Below, piece after piece: positions 44,564 through 53,966 of a stretch of 64,000 nucleotides of DNA. Origin of the DNA: Flavobacteriia bacterium (GTDB lineage Bacteria > Bacteroidota > Bacteroidia > Flavobacteriales_D > Crocinitomicaceae). A program made the translations under genes and the position numbers. The notes beneath the pieces are model-generated. The model ran no database searches, was not told the origin of the DNA, and saw only the letters and a list, made by a program, of their open reading frames with translations. Every line of letters starts with the position of its first letter. Position 1 is the first letter of the stretch. The stretch is from the NCBI GenBank assembly GCA_026391005.1, contig JAPLEV010000014.1:1-64000 (forward strand), given 5' to 3'.

Positions 44564-45685
44564 ATGTATTTATCGCATCTGCACTTACTTAATTTTAAAA
44601 ACTATTCCGATACGGAAATCGATTTTTCTCCCCGACTAAACGGCATTGTTGGCGATAATGGTAGTGGTAAAACAAATATTTTAGATGCTATACATTACCT
44701 GAGTATGTGTAAATCATATTTAAACAGCATCGACCGGCAGAATATTAAATTTGATGAATTATTTTTCTCCATTCAGGGCCATTGGAAAAACGGTGAAAAT
44801 GAATCTGTTGTAAATTGTGCTGTAAAACTAGGAGCAAAAAAAATAGTAAAACGCAACAAGAAAGAATATGAACGTTTAGCGGACCATATAGGCTTATACC
44901 CTGTTGTATTTGTTTCTCCCTACGATGGTGATTTAATCGCAGAAGGTAGTGAGTTAAGGCGCCGCTGGATGGATGGTATTCTTGTGCAAATTGACCGTGT
45001 ATATTTGGACCAACTCCAACAGTACGTTCGAGTATTAGATCAGCGAAATGCACTGCTAAAAAATATGTTTGAGCACCGACTATTTGATGCGGAAAGCATT
45101 GATGCTTGGGATCATCAACTAGTTTCCTCAGGTATTATTATCCACGAAAAGAGAAGTGCCTTTTTGAAAGAATTTATTCCCATATTTCAAAAATTCTATG
45201 CGATAATTGGAAAAGAAACAGAAGATGTAGGTTTGGCGTATCGATCTCAATTAAATGAGGGTGATTTTGCAGTATTATTAAAAGATTCGATTCGTAAAGA
45301 CACTTTTTCTCACTACACAAGCGTGGGCCTTCATAAGGATGATTTACTCTTTACACTTAATGGTAATCCAGTAAAAAAATTTGGTTCTCAAGGGCAGCAG
45401 AAATCATTTATAATTGCTTTAAGACTTGCGCAATATGAGTGGCTTAAAACAAGTTTAGGAATTTCTCCCGTTTTATTACTCGATGATATTTTTGATAAAT
45501 TAGATGGGCACCGTGTTGAAAAACTAATTAAAATTGTTACCGAAGGTTCTTTTGGGCAAGTAATCGTTACCGATACAGATCTGAAAAGGATGGAAAAACT
45601 TTTTTCGAGATTAACCGTTTCAAATTGTATCTTTGAAGTCAATTCTAAGCAAGATATAGCATATCAAAATAATGTAAAATTATGA
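44564..45685 (+). CDS. recF: DNA replication and repair protein RecF
   Basis: A 373-residue SMC-like ATPase: Walker A GIVGDNGSGKTNILDAIHYL, RRRWMD and Q-rich middle, ABC signature FGSQGQQKSFIIALRLAQ, Walker B PVLLLDDIFDKLD. RecF loads RecA on gapped DNA with RecO and RecR. The start ATG 44564 (MYLSHLHLLNFKNYSD) fits the family. The next gene (DUF721) overlaps its stop by four bases, a conserved pair in Bacteroidota. Confidence 0.95.
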   Translation: MYLSHLHLLNFKNYSDTEIDFSPRLNGIVGDNGSGKTNILDAIHYLSMCKSYLNSIDRQNIKFDELFFSIQGHWKNGENESVVNCAVKLGAKKIVKRNKKEYERLADHIGLYPVVFVSPYDGDLIAEGSELRRRWMDGILVQIDRVYLDQLQQYVRVLDQRNALLKNMFEHRLFDAESIDAWDHQLVSSGIIIHEKRSAFLKEFIPIFQKFYAIIGKETEDVGLAYRSQLNEGDFAVLLKDSIRKDTFSHYTSVGLHKDDLLFTLNGNPVKKFGSQGQQKSFIIALRLAQYEWLKTSLGISPVLLLDDIFDKLDGHRVEKLIKIVTEGSFGQVIVTDTDLKRMEKLFSRLTVSNCIFEVNSKQDIAYQNNVKL

Positions 45686-45987
45686 GCTCAACGGACAAGC
45701 GAAAATCGGAAAGTCAGCCCTTGAAAAAGGTTATTGACCGGTTTTTAAAAGCGTATTCCTTAGAAAATAAGATGAAAGAAATGGACATCATTGCAGCATG
45801 GCCTGAATTAATGGGAAGTGCTGTAGCATTTAGAACAAAAAGTATAAAAATTCATAATAAGGTACTTTACCTAGAAATCACCTCATCTGTAATGCGGGAG
45901 GAATTACTCAATGGGAAACAAATTATTTTATCCCGTTTAAATGAAAGGGCTGGGCAATTGATAATCAATGATGTTTGGTTTGGATAA
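45682..45987 (+). CDS. DUF721 protein (DciA-like)
   Basis: A 101-residue protein with one DUF721 domain: PLKKVIDRFLKAYSLENKMKEM, IIAAWPELMGSAVAFRT, LYLEITSSVMREELLNGKQI. Its AAWP.....A..T pattern matches DciA, which recruits the replicative helicase DnaB in many bacteria lacking DnaC; the function here is inferred from that family. It is translationally coupled to recF. Confidence 0.88.
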   Translation: MSSTDKRKSESQPLKKVIDRFLKAYSLENKMKEMDIIAAWPELMGSAVAFRTKSIKIHNKVLYLEITSSVMREELLNGKQIILSRLNERAGQLIINDVWFG

Positions 45988-46058
45988 TACTTATTTAGGG
46001 ACTTTTGACTTAATGAAAATAATTATCATTTAACCACAATCATTTAAATTAGATTGGT

Positions 46059-47027
46059 TTGCGAAAGATCTTCCTTGCTCTATTCTTACTCTATTTTCAA
46101 CCGCTTTATTCGCAGGTTACTGACTATAATGTGACGAAAAACTGGGCTGTGTTACCTACTAAATTAACGCCAAATATTCGGAATTCAATAAAGGACAGTT
46201 CATTATTTAAGAATGTCGATGTGTTCTACATTTACCCTACTTTACTAGTTGACGTTCAAGATAAGCGTTGGAATATAGGAATTGATGACACTGCTCATAG
46301 AAGAGAAGTACTAGATTATGCCATCCGATTTCAAGCAAGTGCTTGGGCAGAAGCAGGACGAATGTACGCACCCTATTATCAGCAAGCGCATCTTCGATCA
46401 TATGATAGCTTAGAAAATGGCGGGCGAGACGCCTTATTATTTGCCTATGCGGACATTAAAGCGGCCTTTGAATATTACTTAAAGAATTACAATCATGGCA
46501 GAGGAATAATTTTGGCGGGACATAGCCAAGGATCAACCCACATTGATTTATTGTTAAAAGATTTTTTTGATGGCAAGGCACTTCAAAAACAATTAGTGGT
46601 AGCTTACATTCCGGGGATTGGAATACCAAGCAATGAATTCAATACCATTCCTTTTCTAATAAATGCCAAAGAAATTGGGGGATTTGTTACATGGAATACT
46701 TTTAAAAAGAAGCTCAATCAAGAAAAATACGAGAAGTGGTATTTCGGAAAAGCTGTAGTTAATCCAATAACATGGGATTTAAGCCCATTGAGTAAGAAAA
46801 ACCAGCAGAAAGGATTTTATTACAACAATGGAAAAAAATACAAGCATGTTTTTCAAACAGAACTCATTTCTGGAGGGCTTGTTTTGACGAAGCTAAAATT
46901 CCCCTTCAGCCTTGCCGCAAGGAAAATGAATGATTTTCATATTGGTGACATCAACCTTTTTTGGGAAAACATCCATCAGAATGCAAAACTGAGAGGCCAG
47001 GAATGGGTGTTAAAAAACACGCCATAA
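46059..47027 (+). CDS. DUF3089 alpha/beta-hydrolase
   Basis: A 322-residue exported protein (signal peptide to about residue 18, PLYSQ) of the DUF3089 family: KNVDVFYIYPTLLV, RMYAPYYQQAHLRS, DIKAAFEYYLKNYNHGRGIILAGHSQGSTHIDLLL with the nucleophile elbow GHSQGS, and IPGIGIP. Probably a periplasmic esterase or lipase of unknown substrate. The start is TTG 46059; no upstream ATG in frame was found. It lies convergent to a DUF5916 gene with a five-base gap. Confidence 0.85.
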   Translation: MRKIFLALFLLYFQPLYSQVTDYNVTKNWAVLPTKLTPNIRNSIKDSSLFKNVDVFYIYPTLLVDVQDKRWNIGIDDTAHRREVLDYAIRFQASAWAEAGRMYAPYYQQAHLRSYDSLENGGRDALLFAYADIKAAFEYYLKNYNHGRGIILAGHSQGSTHIDLLLKDFFDGKALQKQLVVAYIPGIGIPSNEFNTIPFLINAKEIGGFVTWNTFKKKLNQEKYEKWYFGKAVVNPITWDLSPLSKKNQQKGFYYNNGKKYKHVFQTELISGGLVLTKLKFPFSLAARKMNDFHIGDINLFWENIHQNAKLRGQEWVLKNTP

Positions 47028-47032
47028 AACAA

Positions 47033-49453
47033 CTATTTCTTCTTTTTCTTGATGTTTTGAGCATCCAGCCAATAAATGAGTTTAAATGACAAACTATTCA
47101 TTGGCCCTTGTTGAATTGTTTTGGTAAGGTTATAGATGTAAGATTCAGCTACGAACTTGTCACTTTGAAAGATTGAGTTTTTCCAAACGATATTTATTTC
47201 GCTACCAGGAAGAAAAACCCATCGATAAACGAAATCAATGGTAAACGCATTGAAATTTACATTGTATGCTGCTTGACCTTCCGCGTCCAAGCCATTAAAA
47301 GGGATTGAAGTTAAACTTCCGTCTTGATTCAATTCAAAAAAGAAATTATAAGCCAAGGTAGAGCGATAATGCCTTAATCTAAAAGTAATATTCATTCGAT
47401 TCGTTATTGTATAATCTAAACCGATGGTATTCGTAGTATTAATTCTATTTCTTGATCCGAATAGAATACCAGTAAAAGAAGTGTCAGCTGGAGCTCCAAA
47501 GGGAACGGCGAAACCTAAATAATTAACTTGAAATCCTTGTTCCCAATTGTATTTTAAAAACAAATGGTTAGATAAGCGAAAGCGTAGCCCAATATTATAT
47601 TCATATTCACGCCAATTATCAGCATTAACTATGTAATACCCACCGCCTGCATCAAGCGCCACCTTTTTTTGGTAATTACTCGAAAGCCAAGTAGAAAAAC
47701 CATAAAAAGAAGGGGTTTTATAATAATAACCTGGTGTTCTAGGTTCAAAATAATCATATCCTTTGACCGGTGAAACGTACGACTCAATACCGAAAGCGTT
47801 AAAGCTTTTCGTTACTGCGAAAGTCCTTACATTAAAACCAAAACTTGTAAAAACGTCAGGATTATAAAGCCTATTATAATTTAAATCGATGGATGAAACA
47901 ACCTTAATAAAACTTCCGAAAGGCTTTAAAATTCGGTAAGCAAAGGAAGCAGAAGAGATTTTGCGATTATTATTTTGATTGTATCCTAAATCATTGGGGT
48001 CGTAGGTATCTGATTCTTCAAAGTAAGAAGCAGAATAAACAATAGCCCCTCTTTGCTTTCCTGCGGATAAGCCCCAATTATGACCCGTCGAGGTGCTATC
48101 TAAAAAAAACTTGTTTGACAAAGCCGTTGAACCACCCACATAGTAATTATTATCCTTGGTGTTCAACATTGTTTTTAGGGAACTCACATTAGCATCATAA
48201 AAAGAACCAGCCCTAGTTACATTGGTATTGGTGAAATTAATGTAGCTATTGTTTTTTAGATTTTGATCTAAGACAAAGACATTAAAATTGCTTAAAGGCG
48301 AAACTAAGACCTCTCTTTCCGCTAAGGTCGATTGATTAACTGCAATGGCATATTGAGGCGCTGTAATTCCATTAAAAACACCAATTCCTAAACCAGATTT
48401 GGTGCGACCGCTTAATTTAGTGGCATTGTATAATTGAGTGGCAGAAGGGACAGACGATAAGCGCTCATTGGAAAGCAAAAGATTGTTAAGGACAGCACCT
48501 GGAGCCTGAATGCCAATTCGTCTACTATAAAACAAACCTGATTTATTGAAGAGCTCCGTGCCCTCTGTGAAAAATTGCCTGTTTTCATTAAATTGAATTT
48601 CAAAAGGTGTTAAATTTAACACCTGATTATCAAACACAACTTGGCCAAAGTCAGGAATCAAGGTGACGTCCAAAGTGAAAGCATCATTAATTCCGTATTT
48701 GATGTCCAAGCCGCCATTTATTGATTGAGATGTGCTCCCTGACTCATTGCTTATATATGCCGATACATAGGGCATTAAAGCCAATCGTAAAGGCGGGTTT
48801 ATTCCACTTACACCTGCAACTTCTCCACTTTCAAGTAGGTAATTTTCTAAATCGGGGTTCACAATCGACCAGGAGGACAGTTCTCGTTTTCGACTAATTT
48901 GCCTGGAAAAATTAATCCCCCACTTTTGGACATCTTTCTCAGGAAAGCGAATCGCAGAATACGGGATCCGAATCTCTACCTGCCACGATTCATTTGAAAT
49001 TTTAACAGCACTGTTCCAAATTAAATTTAATTGTTCATTGTATAAACCCTCTGTAATTTTTGCATCTAACTGCACCCCTTTACTCGTTACGCCAAAACAA
49101 AAACCATTTAGATTATCGTTATACGTATCAAGAAAAATAGCAAAAATATCCGCATTTGGACTATTATCGTCTCTTGCAGAAAAGACCTTTGAAATAGAAT
49201 CTGGATGATCGTAACAAATCGCTGCAAAATAGATAGCATCTAAAGAATAAGCAATGGCTACTTTCGTATTTTGGGATGATTGCACGCCAGGATTTGGACT
49301 TATTTGTGTGAAACCCTCTACAAAGTTGGCAGTCAACCAAAATGACTCCTCTAAATTTCCATCTACCACAATTTTGTCATTTGTTCTATTCGCATTTATT
49401 ATTTGAGAAAAAGATCCGAAATATATTAGAACAAAAAATAAGCATAATTTCAT
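47033..49453 (-). CDS. DUF5916 protein with N-terminal CBM9-like domain
   Basis: An 806-residue exported protein. Signal peptide to about residue 18; a family-9 carbohydrate-binding-like beta sandwich at about 25-200 (IVVDGNLEESFWLTANFVEGFTQ, FLDTYNDNLNGFCFGVTSKGVQLD, WQVEIRIPYSAIRFPEKDVQKWGINFSR); then the DUF5916 region of about 600 residues rich in beta strands, probably an outer-membrane barrel (FNENRQFFTEGTELFNKSGLFYSRRIG). The role is unknown; carbohydrate binding is not demonstrated. A TAnnTTTG box ends four bases before ATG 49453. Confidence 0.88.
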   Translation of the reverse strand: MKLCLFFVLIYFGSFSQIINANRTNDKIVVDGNLEESFWLTANFVEGFTQISPNPGVQSSQNTKVAIAYSLDAIYFAAICYDHPDSISKVFSARDDNSPNADIFAIFLDTYNDNLNGFCFGVTSKGVQLDAKITEGLYNEQLNLIWNSAVKISNESWQVEIRIPYSAIRFPEKDVQKWGINFSRQISRKRELSSWSIVNPDLENYLLESGEVAGVSGINPPLRLALMPYVSAYISNESGSTSQSINGGLDIKYGINDAFTLDVTLIPDFGQVVFDNQVLNLTPFEIQFNENRQFFTEGTELFNKSGLFYSRRIGIQAPGAVLNNLLLSNERLSSVPSATQLYNATKLSGRTKSGLGIGVFNGITAPQYAIAVNQSTLAEREVLVSPLSNFNVFVLDQNLKNNSYINFTNTNVTRAGSFYDANVSSLKTMLNTKDNNYYVGGSTALSNKFFLDSTSTGHNWGLSAGKQRGAIVYSASYFEESDTYDPNDLGYNQNNNRKISSASFAYRILKPFGSFIKVVSSIDLNYNRLYNPDVFTSFGFNVRTFAVTKSFNAFGIESYVSPVKGYDYFEPRTPGYYYKTPSFYGFSTWLSSNYQKKVALDAGGGYYIVNADNWREYEYNIGLRFRLSNHLFLKYNWEQGFQVNYLGFAVPFGAPADTSFTGILFGSRNRINTTNTIGLDYTITNRMNITFRLRHYRSTLAYNFFFELNQDGSLTSIPFNGLDAEGQAAYNVNFNAFTIDFVYRWVFLPGSEINIVWKNSIFQSDKFVAESYIYNLTKTIQQGPMNSLSFKLIYWLDAQNIKKKKK

Positions 49454-49457
49454 AGTG

Positions 49458-49465
49458 CAAAAATA
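49458..49465 (-). promoter_or_regulatory. -7 promoter box 4 nt before an ATG (predicted leaderless mRNA)
   Basis: Minus-strand TATTTTTG, then CACT, then ATG 49453 of the DUF5916 gene. Confidence 0.6.
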
Positions 49466-49615
49466 CGTTTGAAATTCATAATAAAGTTGAAATAGATAAG
49501 GCATTTGTTACTTAACAAACAATCTGATTGAATTTATTTACGTAACCTTATTTTAGTTTTTAGTTTTTAAAGGATTAAAAAAACGTTGACTTTATTCATC
49601 TAACCATAAAATAAA

Positions 49616-50362
49616 ATGAAACAACTATTCTTGAGCATCATTTACTTATGTCTTTTTAGCTTGAATGCACAAAAAGATATTGTGATCTATTTCGATTTTA
49701 ATAGTAATGCATTGACAAGTCAATCGAAATCAACACTAGGTGCAATTGATTTGACAACAATAGATATTTTGGGATTTTATGGTTATACCGATACAGTAGG
49801 TAGCTTGGACTATAATTACGCCCTAGCCACAAGGCGCGTTGAAGAAGCGTGCGCATTTATGAATATAAAAAACCCAATATCCACCGAAAAAGCAATTATT
49901 GGGGAACTTTTTGCACCAAATACTTTAGATAAAGAAAACCGTAAGGTTGTGATTCAAATAAGTGAAAAAGATCATAATGTTTCATTGCTAGAAGAAAAAC
50001 TAAAAGAGGCCAAGATTGGTGATAACATTATTTTAAAATCCCTCAACTTCGAACCGGGCCTATCGATTTTATTAACAACATCCCTTCCTTCATTAAATGA
50101 GCTTTACAGTCTAATGATCAAAAACAAAAATCTTATTATTGAGATACAGGGTCATATTTGCTGCGCAAGTAGCGATGAATTGAATTTATCAACCGAGAGG
50201 GCTAAAAGTGTTTATGATTTTTTAATTTCGAAAGGAATTTCGAAAAATAGGATGACCTATATCGGCTTGGGTGTGACAAGTCCGCTCTATAGTATACCTG
50301 AAAAAAATGTAATGGAAGAAAACGCTAATCGACGGGTTGAAATAAAAATAATCAGCAACTAA
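49616..50362 (+). CDS. OmpA-family protein with two OmpA-like domains
   Basis: A 248-residue exported protein (signal peptide to about residue 19, SLNAQ). Residues 20-115 hold a first OmpA-like unit (IVIYFDFNSNALTSQSKSTL, GFYGYTDTVGSLDYNYALATRRVEEA). Residues 125-248 hold a second (NIILKSLNFEPGLSILLTTSLPSL, IIEIQGHICCASSDELNLSTERAKSVYDFLISKGI, NRRVEIKII). OmpA domains bind peptidoglycan, so it probably links the envelope to the cell wall. There is no barrel or lipobox, so the protein may be periplasmic. A tandem of two such domains is unusual but not unique. Confidence 0.88.
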   Translation: MKQLFLSIIYLCLFSLNAQKDIVIYFDFNSNALTSQSKSTLGAIDLTTIDILGFYGYTDTVGSLDYNYALATRRVEEACAFMNIKNPISTEKAIIGELFAPNTLDKENRKVVIQISEKDHNVSLLEEKLKEAKIGDNIILKSLNFEPGLSILLTTSLPSLNELYSLMIKNKNLIIEIQGHICCASSDELNLSTERAKSVYDFLISKGISKNRMTYIGLGVTSPLYSIPEKNVMEENANRRVEIKIISN

Positions 50363-50420
50363 TAATTCAAAAATACGTGTGATTTAAAACTAAATAGTTA
50401 GCATTAGCAAAAAATCACCT

Positions 50421-50428
50421 TAAATTTG
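50421..50428 (+). promoter_or_regulatory. -7 promoter box 4 nt before a GTG start (predicted leaderless mRNA)
   Basis: TAAATTTG, then CACC, then GTG 50433 of the DUF493 gene. Exact TAnnTTTG match. Confidence 0.6.
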
Positions 50429-50432
50429 CACC

Positions 50433-50696
50433 GTGGAAACTTTCAGTTCACTTCGCGAGCAATTAGAACTAATGGAATGGCCGGATGTTTATTTATTTAA
50501 ATTCATTATGCCAAATGAGCAAGAGAACATTGCTAAAATCACTGCCTTTTTTGATGAAAATGCCAGTATTAACCTTCATCCTTCAGGTAAGGGAAATTAC
50601 ACAAGCTTAAGTATAAAAGCAGTTATGTTTACTGTTGACGACATCATAACAATTTATAAAAAAGCAAGTGCCATAAATGGCGTAATATCATTATAA
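50433..50696 (+). CDS. DUF493-family protein (YbeD-like)
   Basis: An 87-residue protein with one DUF493 (ACT-like) domain: LMEWPDVYLFKFIMPNEQENIAKI, HPSGKGNYTSLSIKAVM, VDDIITIYKKASAINGVISL. These small alpha/beta proteins are widespread and of unknown function, probably regulatory ligand binders. GTG 50433 is preferred because the -7 box ends four bases upstream. The next gene begins directly after its stop. Confidence 0.85.
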   Translation: METFSSLREQLELMEWPDVYLFKFIMPNEQENIAKITAFFDENASINLHPSGKGNYTSLSIKAVMFTVDDIITIYKKASAINGVISL

Positions 50697-51077
50697 ATGC
50701 ATCCATACCAAATTCTCAAAGACGTACTATTCTATTCCTTTCTAATCCTATTTATTATTATTCTGTATCGACTACTGATTAATCGCATGAGTAAGGGGAG
50801 GCATATCCGTGAAAACTTTTGTATTCTTTACCCATTAGACATTAATCCTTCAAGTGGTATAATCCCTTTTTATTTCACCACTGAAATCGCTAAGAAGATC
50901 GTATTTACCATAGAAAGCGAGGACAACAAAGTAATTGAAATAGCTAACAGAGAATTTGAATCTGGAGGTCACATTCTTAGATTTGATAGTACATCGTTAC
51001 CTAATGGACTTTACTTCTATTGTTTGAAAACAGATGTACAAGAAACGAAGAAGAAATTTAGAATAACGAATATTTAG
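50697..51077 (+). CDS. Single-helix membrane protein with a T9SS-sorting/FlgD-like Ig domain
   Basis: A 126-residue protein. A membrane helix (about residues 10-27, DVLFYSFLILFIIILYRLL) and a basic stretch (NRMSKGRHIREN) are followed by one beta domain: LYPLDINPSSGIIPFYFTTE, IVFTIESEDNKVIEIANREF, SGGHILRFDSTSLPNGLYFY and ETKKKFRI. The pattern P.NP..G.I.F, D...LP.G.Y.Y, KK resembles T9SS type A sorting domains and FlgD Ig-like domains. Normally these end large secreted proteins; here the domain is almost the whole protein and is anchored to a membrane. It directly follows the DUF493 gene (no gap). Confidence 0.7.
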   Translation: MHPYQILKDVLFYSFLILFIIILYRLLINRMSKGRHIRENFCILYPLDINPSSGIIPFYFTTEIAKKIVFTIESEDNKVIEIANREFESGGHILRFDSTSLPNGLYFYCLKTDVQETKKKFRITNI

Positions 51078-51787
51078 CCTTCCTTCTCCTTTTTTGGCTT
51101 TTTGACTTTTAATTTTGTTCTTCCCTTGTCAATACTATATCTTTTTTTACTAAATTCCGACTTCTGCGAAGCTAAGGTTTCAAAGCGAAAAACTAAACCC
51201 ACGCTATGTTGCATATAATTAGACTTACCCATAAATGGACTCGTCAATCCAAATTTTCCGCCCGATTGCAATTGCAATCCAATTACTTTTGAAAACCAAA
51301 AATTACACCCTAACATTACATTAAGAGTTGGGGTTGTTGGGGCCACCAACGCATCATCGCGATTTCGAATACTTAATCCCAATCCAGCAGAAACAAAAGG
51401 ATCAATCGTTCCTGACTTTAATAATTTATAAAATGAATATTTCAAATTAACATCTGTCGCAAAAAAGATTCCGGTTTTTCCTAATTGCCCGTTCAATAAT
51501 TTATTGGCATTGTATTGATTAAACGCAGTTGAAAGTTCACAACTCCAGCCATTGTACAAATATCTATCAACAAAAAATCGTGATGGATAAGCGTTATAGT
51601 GCCAATTTTCTGGAGAGTAAAATGCGCCTGCATTCCCATCATCATCTAAGGCATTCCAACCCAAACCAAACATCCATTTGTACGTATTTCCTTCAGTAAC
51701 TTTTTTGACCGGTTGAGCCTTAAATTGGGCAACTATTAGTAAACACAAAATAGCGCAATAGATTTTTAAACTAATTGTTTTTTTCAT
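51074..51787 (-). CDS. Outer-membrane beta-barrel protein
   Basis: A 237-residue protein with signal peptide (VAQFKAQ, about residue 25) and barrel-like strands: YKWMFGLGWNALDDDGNAG, YNGWSCELSTAFNQYNANK, IDPFVSAGLGLSIRNRDD, IGLQLQSGGKFGLTS, MQHSVGLVFRFETL. It ends in a lysine-rich tail (KLKVKKPKKEKEG) that probably lies in the periplasm. It belongs broadly to the OmpA/OmpW-like eight-strand barrels; no specific role is evident. Convergent with the previous gene (four-base overlap). Confidence 0.78.
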   Translation of the reverse strand: MKKTISLKIYCAILCLLIVAQFKAQPVKKVTEGNTYKWMFGLGWNALDDDGNAGAFYSPENWHYNAYPSRFFVDRYLYNGWSCELSTAFNQYNANKLLNGQLGKTGIFFATDVNLKYSFYKLLKSGTIDPFVSAGLGLSIRNRDDALVAPTTPTLNVMLGCNFWFSKVIGLQLQSGGKFGLTSPFMGKSNYMQHSVGLVFRFETLASQKSEFSKKRYSIDKGRTKLKVKKPKKEKEG

Positions 51788-51792
51788 AAGTA

Positions 51793-51800
51793 CAAAATTA
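51793..51800 (-). promoter_or_regulatory. -7 promoter box 5 nt before an ATG (predicted leaderless mRNA)
   Basis: Minus-strand TAATTTTG, then TACTT, then ATG 51787 of the barrel gene. Confidence 0.55.
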
Positions 51801-51929
51801 ATTAAAATAGTAATTCATAATGGAAATAAATTTTCAATTAATTATTTAAAAATATTGGAAATAGGTTAATTATAATTTGAGAATAAATTATTAACCAAAT
51901 GGTTACAGAAAATAGCTAAATTAAATCAC

Positions 51930-51937
51930 TATTTTTG
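51930..51937 (+). promoter_or_regulatory. -7 promoter box 4 nt before a GTG start (predicted leaderless mRNA)
   Basis: TATTTTTG, then TGGG, then GTG 51942. Drives the IPExxxVDY-like gene and probably pyk. Confidence 0.6.
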
Positions 51938-51941
51938 TGGG

Positions 51942-52379
51942 GTGATAAAAAAAGTAAAAAAATATTTTTTAGAAGAAGAAAAGGCCAAACCCTTTGATTT
52001 TATTGGTATTTGCACTACCCATAACGATTTTAGATTAGCATGGCAACTCAATGCACGATTTAATATTTTTCTCGAAAAGAACACTAAAAATATTGAAATT
52101 CCAAATAAAAAAACGGGTTTGCTTTCCTCATTTAATTTTTATTCTTTCTATCACCCTCAAGATTTGATTTCTTATTATTTGATTCGTAATAAACAAGAAG
52201 GATGCTTATTACTTGCTGAGAAGCCAAGTATTGATTATTTTTTAATTATGCAAGATAATTATGTTATCAACGAAATCGAAATGATTGAGAATTTGCGCAA
52301 AATGGATTGCATTATCGCTGTCTTTAATTTTTCAAGTAAAGAATTTCAGATGTCAGAATATTTAATTTTCGAAAAGTAA
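51942..52379 (+). CDS. IPExxxVDY-family protein upstream of pyruvate kinase
   Basis: A 145-residue protein seen next to pyk in Bacteroidota. Features are KPFDFIGICTTHNDFRLAWQLN, SFYHPQDLISYYLIRNKQEG, and EKPSIDYFLIMQDNY in place of the IPExxxVDY signature, so the motif is recognisable but diverged. The function is unknown. It starts at GTG 51942, with a promoter box four bases upstream, and ends three bases before pyk. Confidence 0.72.
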   Translation: MIKKVKKYFLEEEKAKPFDFIGICTTHNDFRLAWQLNARFNIFLEKNTKNIEIPNKKTGLLSSFNFYSFYHPQDLISYYLIRNKQEGCLLLAEKPSIDYFLIMQDNYVINEIEMIENLRKMDCIIAVFNFSSKEFQMSEYLIFEK

Positions 52380-52382
52380 AAT

Positions 52383-53801
52383 ATGAAAAAAACAAAAATA
52401 GTTGCCACGCTAGGGCCCGCATCGTCCAGTAAAGAGGTGTTAAAAGAAATGATGTTGGAAGGATTAAATGTTTGCCGATTAAATTTTTCACATGGGGCGT
52501 ATGACGACCATGCTAATTCCATTAAAATTATCCGAGAGTTAAACGACGAGTTGGGATTAAACGTGGCGATTTTGGCAGATTTACAAGGGCCCAAAATCAG
52601 AACCAATGAAATGGAAGCAAACGGAGTCCTTTTGGAAGTTGGAAAGGAAATAAAGATAATCACCGATAAAGTGGTAGGGAACGCCGTAAGATTCTCGATT
52701 AACTACCAAAAACTACCTCAAGATGTTTCTCCGGGAGAGAAAATCTTATTGGACGATGGGAAGATCATGCTGGAGGTAATCACCACTAATGGAAAAACAG
52801 AAATTACGTGTAAAATTATTCAAGGTGGCATCTTGTCTTCAAAAAAAGGCGTTAATTTCCCTAACACCAAAATTTCATTGCCGTCCTTAACAGAGAAAGA
52901 TCAACTAGACTTAGAATTCGCACTCGACCACGAAGTAGATTGGATCGGCTTGTCTTTTGTTCGTTCTGCAAGAGACATTATTGAATTAAAACACAGAATT
53001 GCAGCTCGTGGCGCAAAAGCAAAAGTGATTGCAAAAATAGAAAAGCCAGAGGCCCTTGAAAACATTGATGACATCATAAAAGAAAGCGATGGATTAATGG
53101 TGGCACGAGGAGATTTAGGAGTCGAAATTCCTTATCAAAATGTTCCATTGATTCAAAAAATGCTCATCTCGAAATGTGTACGTAAAGCGAAACCTGTTAT
53201 TGTTGCCACCCAAATGATGGAATCAATGATTACCAATATGACACCTTCCAGAGCAGAGGTAAATGATGTCGCTAATGCTGTTCTAGATGGCACGGATGCC
53301 GTGATGCTATCCGGAGAAACTTCTGTAGGAAAATATCCGGTGGAAGTTATTCGTACAATGTCAAATATTATTAAGGAAATGGAAACCCATGAGGGCATTT
53401 ACAATAAAGAGGAGCTTCCAGAGCGCAATCAAGAGCGATTTATTTCGGATTCGATTTGTTTTAATGCTTGTCGCTTAAGTCAACGCGTTGAGGCAAAAGC
53501 AATTATTACGATGTCTTTTTCTGGTTATACGGCCTATAAAATTGCGTCACAACGGCCAAATGCGGCGATTTTTATTTTCACAAGCAATCGCAGTATACTA
53601 ACACAATTAAATTTATTGTGGGGGGTTAGAGCTTTTTATTACAACAAGCACATCTCAACCGACCATACTATTGCAGATATAAAATACTTAATGAAAAACG
53701 AGGGCTATCTGAATCAAGGCGATTTAGTGATTAATATTGCCTCTATTCCAATTGAAGATTTAGGGGGTTCAAATATGCTCAAATTAAGTTATGTTGATTA
53801 A
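52383..53801 (+). CDS. pyk: Pyruvate kinase
   Basis: A 472-residue pyruvate kinase: KTKIVATLGPASSS, NVCRLNFSHGAYDDH, ILADLQGPKIR, the catalytic-site stretch KVIAKIEKPEALENIDDII, DGLMVARGDLGVEIP, ATQMMESMITNMTPSRAEV and DAVMLSGETSVGKYPVEV, then a C-terminal allosteric-type domain from about 350. It makes pyruvate and ATP from PEP. The C domain ends without the extra PEP-utiliser domain. It is co-transcribed with the IPExxxVDY-like gene. Confidence 0.97.
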   Translation: MKKTKIVATLGPASSSKEVLKEMMLEGLNVCRLNFSHGAYDDHANSIKIIRELNDELGLNVAILADLQGPKIRTNEMEANGVLLEVGKEIKIITDKVVGNAVRFSINYQKLPQDVSPGEKILLDDGKIMLEVITTNGKTEITCKIIQGGILSSKKGVNFPNTKISLPSLTEKDQLDLEFALDHEVDWIGLSFVRSARDIIELKHRIAARGAKAKVIAKIEKPEALENIDDIIKESDGLMVARGDLGVEIPYQNVPLIQKMLISKCVRKAKPVIVATQMMESMITNMTPSRAEVNDVANAVLDGTDAVMLSGETSVGKYPVEVIRTMSNIIKEMETHEGIYNKEELPERNQERFISDSICFNACRLSQRVEAKAIITMSFSGYTAYKIASQRPNAAIFIFTSNRSILTQLNLLWGVRAFYYNKHISTDHTIADIKYLMKNEGYLNQGDLVINIASIPIEDLGGSNMLKLSYVD

Positions 53802-53966
53802 AAATCTTTAACTCCTATGGGGTTATGTAATATATTTGTGGTATAATTAAGAACTGTCAATTTAAAAATTATTGCCTTATATAAAAAAAATAGTGATCAA
53901 TTTTAGCTTGTTATAAACACTTTGTAAAGCGACTTGTTTATCAGTTGTTCATTCATTTATAGAACG

